From contig CASELQ010000003.1 in NCBI GenBank assembly GCA_949288785.1, positions 62,001-126,000 of the forward strand: DNA of 64,000 nt, read 5' to 3'. Made by a program: the position numbers and the translations under genes. The notes beneath the pieces are model-generated. The model did no database searches, was not told where the DNA came from, and saw only the letters and a program-made list of their open reading frames with translations. The DNA comes from an uncultured Eubacteriales bacterium (GTDB taxonomy: Bacteria > Bacillota > Clostridia > Christensenellales > Borkfalkiaceae). Below, in pieces: positions 60,053 to 64,000 of the stretch. Position 1 is the stretch's first letter, and every line of letters starts with the position of its first letter.

Positions 60053-62416
60053 CTATTTTAATTTAATCACGGTTACCCCGTTTTCACCTTCTCCGTACCT
60101 TCCGCGGCGAAATTCCGCAACGTTTTTATCGGTCTTAAGATATTCGCGAACAGCCCTTAAAAGAGCGCCGGAACCTACGCCGTGTATTATCGTTATCTCG
60201 CTTACGTCGCTTATCACGGCGTTGTAAATAAAATTTTCCACTTCCGAAACTGCCTCTAACGTTGTTTTGCCTATCACGTTTAACTGTGCCGTCTTGTTCG
60301 TCGGAATTCCCGCTTTTTTTACGTCTATCTTATCTTTTATAGGTTTTTGTTCTTCCGCGTTAAATATTTCGCCGAATTTTACTACGGTTTTGATATCTCC
60401 TACAAGCACTTCCGCCTCTTTCTTTTCGGGTTTTACGCCCGTAACAATCCCCGTGGCGCCGAGTTTTCTTATATAGACTTTTACACCCCTCTTTATCTGT
60501 TCCGCCCCCGCTTTTATAAGTTCTGCGGGAGCTGCCGCGGCGCCTTCTTCGATATACCCAAAATCATTCAGCTTGTTTTTTAACTCGGCTGCGTGGAAAA
60601 CATCACGATCTTCCATTCGGGCTTTTCTCAAAATATTTTTAAGCTCGGCAACTATTTCTTCCGCTTCGTCCGCCTTTTCGGCTACAAGCCTTTTTATTTC
60701 AAGACGCGCAGATCGATAAATCCTTTCCTTTTCAAGCGCCGTTTCCTCTCTGTCTTTTCTTATCTTATCAAGCTCCGCCCGTTTTTCTGCCGCCATAGTA
60801 TTAAGTTCGGCGGATAACTTTTCATATTTTCTTCTGCTTTCTTCCGCACTTTTTAAGGCTTTTTCGAAATTTACGGTCCCCTCGGAAAGATTGCTTAAAG
60901 CCACCTTTATTATATCTTCGCCAAGACCGAGCGTCTTGGCAATGTCTATGGCGTTGGAACTTCCGGGAACGCCGATGTTTATCTTATACAGCGGCTTTAA
61001 TGTTGCGGCATCGAACTCCATAGATGCGTTCAAAATCTTCTTGTTGTTCATGGCGTACTCTTTAAGAGCCGAATAGTGTGTGGTTACTATACCGAAACAC
61101 CCGATTGACAAAAACTTTTCCAAGACGGCAAGCGCCAGCGCACTGCCCTCCTCAGGGTCGGTTCCCGCGCCGATCTCATCTATAAGCACAAGACTCTTAT
61201 TATCCGCTTCGGCAAGTATGCTCACAATATTTTTAATGTGAGAAGAAAAAGTGGAAAGATTTTGTTCTATACTTTGCTCATCGCCTATATCGCAGTAAAT
61301 GCCGTTAAAAACCGACAGTTCGCTCCCCGCTCCGGCAGGCACGAATATTCCGCTCATCGCCATAGCGCAAAACAATCCCGCCATCTTTAACGTAACCGTT
61401 TTTCCGCCGGTATTCGGCCCTGTAATCAATAAAAAATGACAGTTTTTCCCGAGGCTGAGAGATACCGGCACCACCTTATTCCCCGGTATAAGCGGGTGTC
61501 TTCCCTTTACTATATTGATAAAACCTCGGTCGTTTAAGACAGGCCTTACACACTTGCCGGCATGCCCGTACATTGCTCGCGCAAAGGCCCCGTCCGCCTC
61601 GGAAAGATTTTCATAATTAAACTTAAGCGCTCCGGATATAAAAGAAACCTTTTCCGAAAGTTCTGAAAGGATTCTGTAAATTTCATCTGCCTCTTCGAAA
61701 CGTGCCCTTTTCAGTTCGTTATTATATTCCATAACCTGCTCGGGCTCTATAAACACGGTGGCGCCCGAGGCAGACTGGTCATGTATGAACCCGCGCACAC
61801 GGCTGCGATATTCGCTCTTTACGGGTATAACATATCTGTCCTGCCGGAGAGTTACAACGTTATCCTGCAAATATTTATTGTTCCCCCCGCGGATATATGA
61901 ATTGAGCTTATCCCTTATTTTTGCGTTAAGTTCTCTTATATTTTTCCGTATGGAATAAAGTTTATCCGAGGCGTTGTCGCTTATCTCGTCCTCAGATACG
62001 ATCTTTGAAGTTATCTCGTCTTCAAGTTCTGCATTTTCGTAAAGCCTTGACACTATCTGCGGTAAAAGAGTTATTTTTTCATCCTTTACGGAGAGTATCG
62101 CCCTTCTCAAAATACGCGCGCTTTTCAAATTTTCCGCAACGCTCAGAAGTTCGGCGTTATTAAGCGTTCCTCCAAGATCCGCCCTTTTCAGTTCTTCGGT
62201 GATATCGCGGCAAAAATATATCCCCCCGGTATCGTATTCGATAAACAGCCTGCCCGCCTCCTCGGTCTTGTCGAGCAGATTTTCCGCCTCGGCAAGAGAA
62301 CGGACGGGCCTGCACTCAAATATTTCCTTTCGGGTGCGTTCAAGCACGGCATATCCTGCAAGTTCGGTCAGTATTTTATCGAACTCTATGGTGTCAAGCG
62401 TTTTACCGGATATCAT
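60053..62416 (-). CDS. mutS2: MutS2 endonuclease/ribosome-rescue ATPase
   Basis: A MutS paralogue without the mismatch-binding domain. In other bacteria it suppresses recombination or splits collided ribosomes. The 787-residue protein has Walker A GPNTGGKTVTLKM near 333, Walker B LVLIDEIGAGTDPEEG near 412, a long coiled coil (about 510-610) and a C-terminal Smr domain with LNVIGKTTLEA near 712 (LDxRG-type motif changed to LNVIGK) and HGVGSGALLRAV near 745. Its ATG overlaps the pheT stop (TAATG). Confidence 0.93.
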   Translation of the reverse strand: MISGKTLDTIEFDKILTELAGYAVLERTRKEIFECRPVRSLAEAENLLDKTEEAGRLFIEYDTGGIYFCRDITEELKRADLGGTLNNAELLSVAENLKSARILRRAILSVKDEKITLLPQIVSRLYENAELEDEITSKIVSEDEISDNASDKLYSIRKNIRELNAKIRDKLNSYIRGGNNKYLQDNVVTLRQDRYVIPVKSEYRSRVRGFIHDQSASGATVFIEPEQVMEYNNELKRARFEEADEIYRILSELSEKVSFISGALKFNYENLSEADGAFARAMYGHAGKCVRPVLNDRGFINIVKGRHPLIPGNKVVPVSLSLGKNCHFLLITGPNTGGKTVTLKMAGLFCAMAMSGIFVPAGAGSELSVFNGIYCDIGDEQSIEQNLSTFSSHIKNIVSILAEADNKSLVLIDEIGAGTDPEEGSALALAVLEKFLSIGCFGIVTTHYSALKEYAMNNKKILNASMEFDAATLKPLYKINIGVPGSSNAIDIAKTLGLGEDIIKVALSNLSEGTVNFEKALKSAEESRRKYEKLSAELNTMAAEKRAELDKIRKDREETALEKERIYRSARLEIKRLVAEKADEAEEIVAELKNILRKARMEDRDVFHAAELKNKLNDFGYIEEGAAAAPAELIKAGAEQIKRGVKVYIRKLGATGIVTGVKPEKKEAEVLVGDIKTVVKFGEIFNAEEQKPIKDKIDVKKAGIPTNKTAQLNVIGKTTLEAVSEVENFIYNAVISDVSEITIIHGVGSGALLRAVREYLKTDKNVAEFRRGRYGEGENGVTVIKLK

Positions 62417-64000
62417 TATCTTAAAACGGCGCCTGCCTTTTCTTTAAGATTACTCAAAATATTATTTACCGCCTTTTCAATCTCCTCAACGTTAAGAGTA
62501 CGGTCATACGATACAAATACAAGCCTGAACGCCATGCTCTTTTTGCCTTTTTCAACCCCGCTGCCCGTATAAACGTCAAACAGCGAAACCTTTTCCAAAA
62601 ATTTCCCGCCCGCTTCTTTTACGCAAGACATCAAAACTCCGCAAGGCACGGTCTCGTCAACAACCACTGCAATATCGCGTTCCACTGAAGGATATTTGGA
62701 TATTGGCTTATAAACGATTTTATCGCTGAAAAATGCCTGTAATCTGTCATAATAAAGTTCTGCGGCGTAAACAGGTTTTTCACACCCCAACTCTTCCATG
62801 AGCGCCGGGTTTAACTGCCCGAAATACCCAAGGACTTCTTCGCCGCAAACTATCTCGGCGGAGCGGGTAGGATGCATACACTCCCTCGAACAAACCGCAT
62901 ACTCTATCTCCTTACCGAAGCAGAATTCTTCAAGCAAAGTTTCTATAACGCCTTTAAGCGTAAAAAAATCCTCGCCGTCGCCGAATACCGCAAGGCTAAG
63001 CCTCTCCTTTTCGGCAGGTAAAGCCTTAAGGGGCAGAGAGTCGGCAATATAGACCTTGGCAAGTTCGAACAATCTTCCGTTTTCGTTTTTACGATTAAGG
63101 TTATAACATACGGCGCGAACCGCGGAAGGCAAAAGCGAACAGCGCATAACTGCCATATCCTCGCTTATGGGATTAAGAATTTTAATAGCATTATCGCATT
63201 TTAACCCGAATTGCCCGAACTCCTTTTCAGATACAAAAGAATAAGTGATAATCTCGTTAAAACCGCACCCGACCAGGAATGTTTTTATCGCCTCCGATTT
63301 CCGTTGCAGGAAATCTCTTCCGCCGTTGGTTATGGAGGAAGTGGCAAGCAAGGTCGGCTTTATATGTGAATAGCCGTATTCACGAATAATCTCCTCTGCA
63401 ATATCGGGATAATCTTCCACATCCTCGCGGTATAACGGAACGGTAACGGACAGTTTTTCCCCGTTTAACCTGACCTTAAAATTCAGTCTTTCAAGAATCT
63501 GCACGCTAACATCAGAGGGCACTTCTATACCGAGTACGCCGTTTATATCTTTCAACGTGGTTTCGATAACCTTCTCGGAAGGTCTGGTTTCCATAAGGTC
63601 ATACTCGTCGCAGGCAATATCCGCGCACTTTAACTCTTGCACCAGGTGCAGAGCCCGCGCCATGCCTATCTCGGGAGAATAAAAGTCCACCCCCTTTTCA
63701 TACCTTGCGGAAGAGTCGCTGCGCTGACCTAACGTTCTCGATGTTTTCCGTATGCTGTCCCGTGCAAATTTTGCCGATTCGAAAGCCACTGCAACGGTAC
63801 TCTCCTTTATCTCGCTGTTAAGCCCCCCCATCACGCCAGCAAGAGCAACAGGCTTAAAAGCATCGCATATAACAAGATTATTTTCGTTTAAGGTAAATTC
63901 CTTGTTGTCAAGAGTTATTATCTTTTCGTTTGGTTTTGCCCTTCTTATGTTAATTTCCTTACCGCCAAGGTCGTTAAGGTCAAAAGCGTGCATGGGCTGA
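62416..64000 (-). CDS. pheT: Phenylalanine-tRNA ligase beta subunit, partial (N-terminus outside window)
   Basis: Charges tRNA-Phe together with PheS. The frame is open to the right window edge, with QPMHAFDLNDL at the edge, so roughly the first third is missing. About 528 residues are visible: B3/B4 editing domain (SARYEKGVDFYSPEIG near the visible residue 95), B5 (VEDYPDIAEEIIREYGY), the catalytic-like core and the C-terminal FDX-ACB anticodon domain (YPSVERDIAVVVDETV...GKKSMAFRLVFVSYDRTLN). mutS2 follows with a 1-bp overlap. Confidence 0.95.
   Translation of the reverse strand, partial: QPMHAFDLNDLGGKEINIRRAKPNEKIITLDNKEFTLNENNLVICDAFKPVALAGVMGGLNSEIKESTVAVAFESAKFARDSIRKTSRTLGQRSDSSARYEKGVDFYSPEIGMARALHLVQELKCADIACDEYDLMETRPSEKVIETTLKDINGVLGIEVPSDVSVQILERLNFKVRLNGEKLSVTVPLYREDVEDYPDIAEEIIREYGYSHIKPTLLATSSITNGGRDFLQRKSEAIKTFLVGCGFNEIITYSFVSEKEFGQFGLKCDNAIKILNPISEDMAVMRCSLLPSAVRAVCYNLNRKNENGRLFELAKVYIADSLPLKALPAEKERLSLAVFGDGEDFFTLKGVIETLLEEFCFGKEIEYAVCSRECMHPTRSAEIVCGEEVLGYFGQLNPALMEELGCEKPVYAAELYYDRLQAFFSDKIVYKPISKYPSVERDIAVVVDETVPCGVLMSCVKEAGGKFLEKVSLFDVYTGSGVEKGKKSMAFRLVFVSYDRTLNVEEIEKAVNNILSNLKEKAGAVLR

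Noticed and set aside
1..64000. CRISPR arrays, insertion sequences, prophage or conjugative genes.
   Set aside because: No regularly spaced repeats, transposases or phage structural genes were seen; the tyrosine recombinase stands alone.

Overview
The window reads as chromosomal DNA of a spore-forming, low-to-mid GC member of the class Clostridia (Firmicutes). The complete spoIIIAA-AH operon, spoIVB, a gerW/ytfJ gene, an IspH-ribosomal S1 fusion, an Asp23-nusB-folD-ispA-tlyA-nadK-argR-recN run and an scpA-scpB-ytfI-ytfJ run are all clostridial hallmarks. Carbohydrate genes (rhamnose catabolism, GH31, a GH67-like protein, an esterase) suggest a plant-polysaccharide or gut/rumen lifestyle. That ecology and any finer taxonomic placement are inference.

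Layout. 1-4.1 kb: the end of a rhamnose operon (rhaA, a class II aldolase) and a broken glutaminase-like (DUF4965) gene. 4.1-10.4 kb: housekeeping genes (aldose epimerase, pyrophosphatase, Sfp-type transferase, Mrp ATPase, tRNA-Trp, proC, rnhA, a VTT membrane protein, surE). 10.6-15.6 kb: HI0933 flavoprotein, cmk, plsC, ispH-S1. 15.7-20.3 kb: spoIIIAA-AH. 20.3-29.1 kb: Asp23, nusB, folD, ispA, tlyA, nadK, argR, recN, spoIVB and a D-Ala-D-Ala carboxypeptidase. The usual xseA, xseB and dxs are missing from this run, and spo0A does not follow spoIVB. 29.2-35.7 kb: lysA, an M50 protease, scpAB, ytfI, ytfJ, a second carboxypeptidase, rluB. 35.8-39.6 kb: a PadR regulator with an unusual membrane domain, a large intergenic region, a tyrosine recombinase, a small Cys-rich protein and lexA. 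39.7-46.6 kb: esterase, GH67-like protein, YitT and GH31. 46.6-54.6 kb (minus strand): miaB-mutS-mutL-miaA-ynbB leading into GH31. 54.6-64 kb: a class A PBP, then minus-strand thiI, cysteine desulfurase, a small membrane protein, mutS2 and partial pheT.

How the parts work together. SpoIIIA proteins form the mother-cell half of the feeding channel, and SpoIVB signals from the forespore. MiaB/MiaA, ThiI/cysteine desulfurase, TlyA and RluB modify RNA. MutS/MutL, RecN and LexA serve DNA repair. The carboxypeptidases and the PBP build or trim peptidoglycan.

Most notable non-coding signals: (1) a 17-bp palindrome, ATTATGTC-W-GACATAAT, present four times with at most one mismatch (near surE, a carboxypeptidase gene and padR, and inside the PBP gene); (2) several promoters whose -10 box ends 6-7 nt before a start codon with no Shine-Dalgarno sequence, implying leaderless mRNAs (miaB, lexA, the recombinase, the Sfp-like gene, the VTT gene); (3) a LexA-type palindrome on the lexA promoter, with the same core on the esterase promoter; (4) a consensus sigma-G promoter before spoIVB; (5) a long hairpin in front of the recombinase; (6) a 15-bp inverted repeat bracketing the lysA promoter and ribosome binding site. 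No CRISPR array, insertion sequence or prophage was seen.
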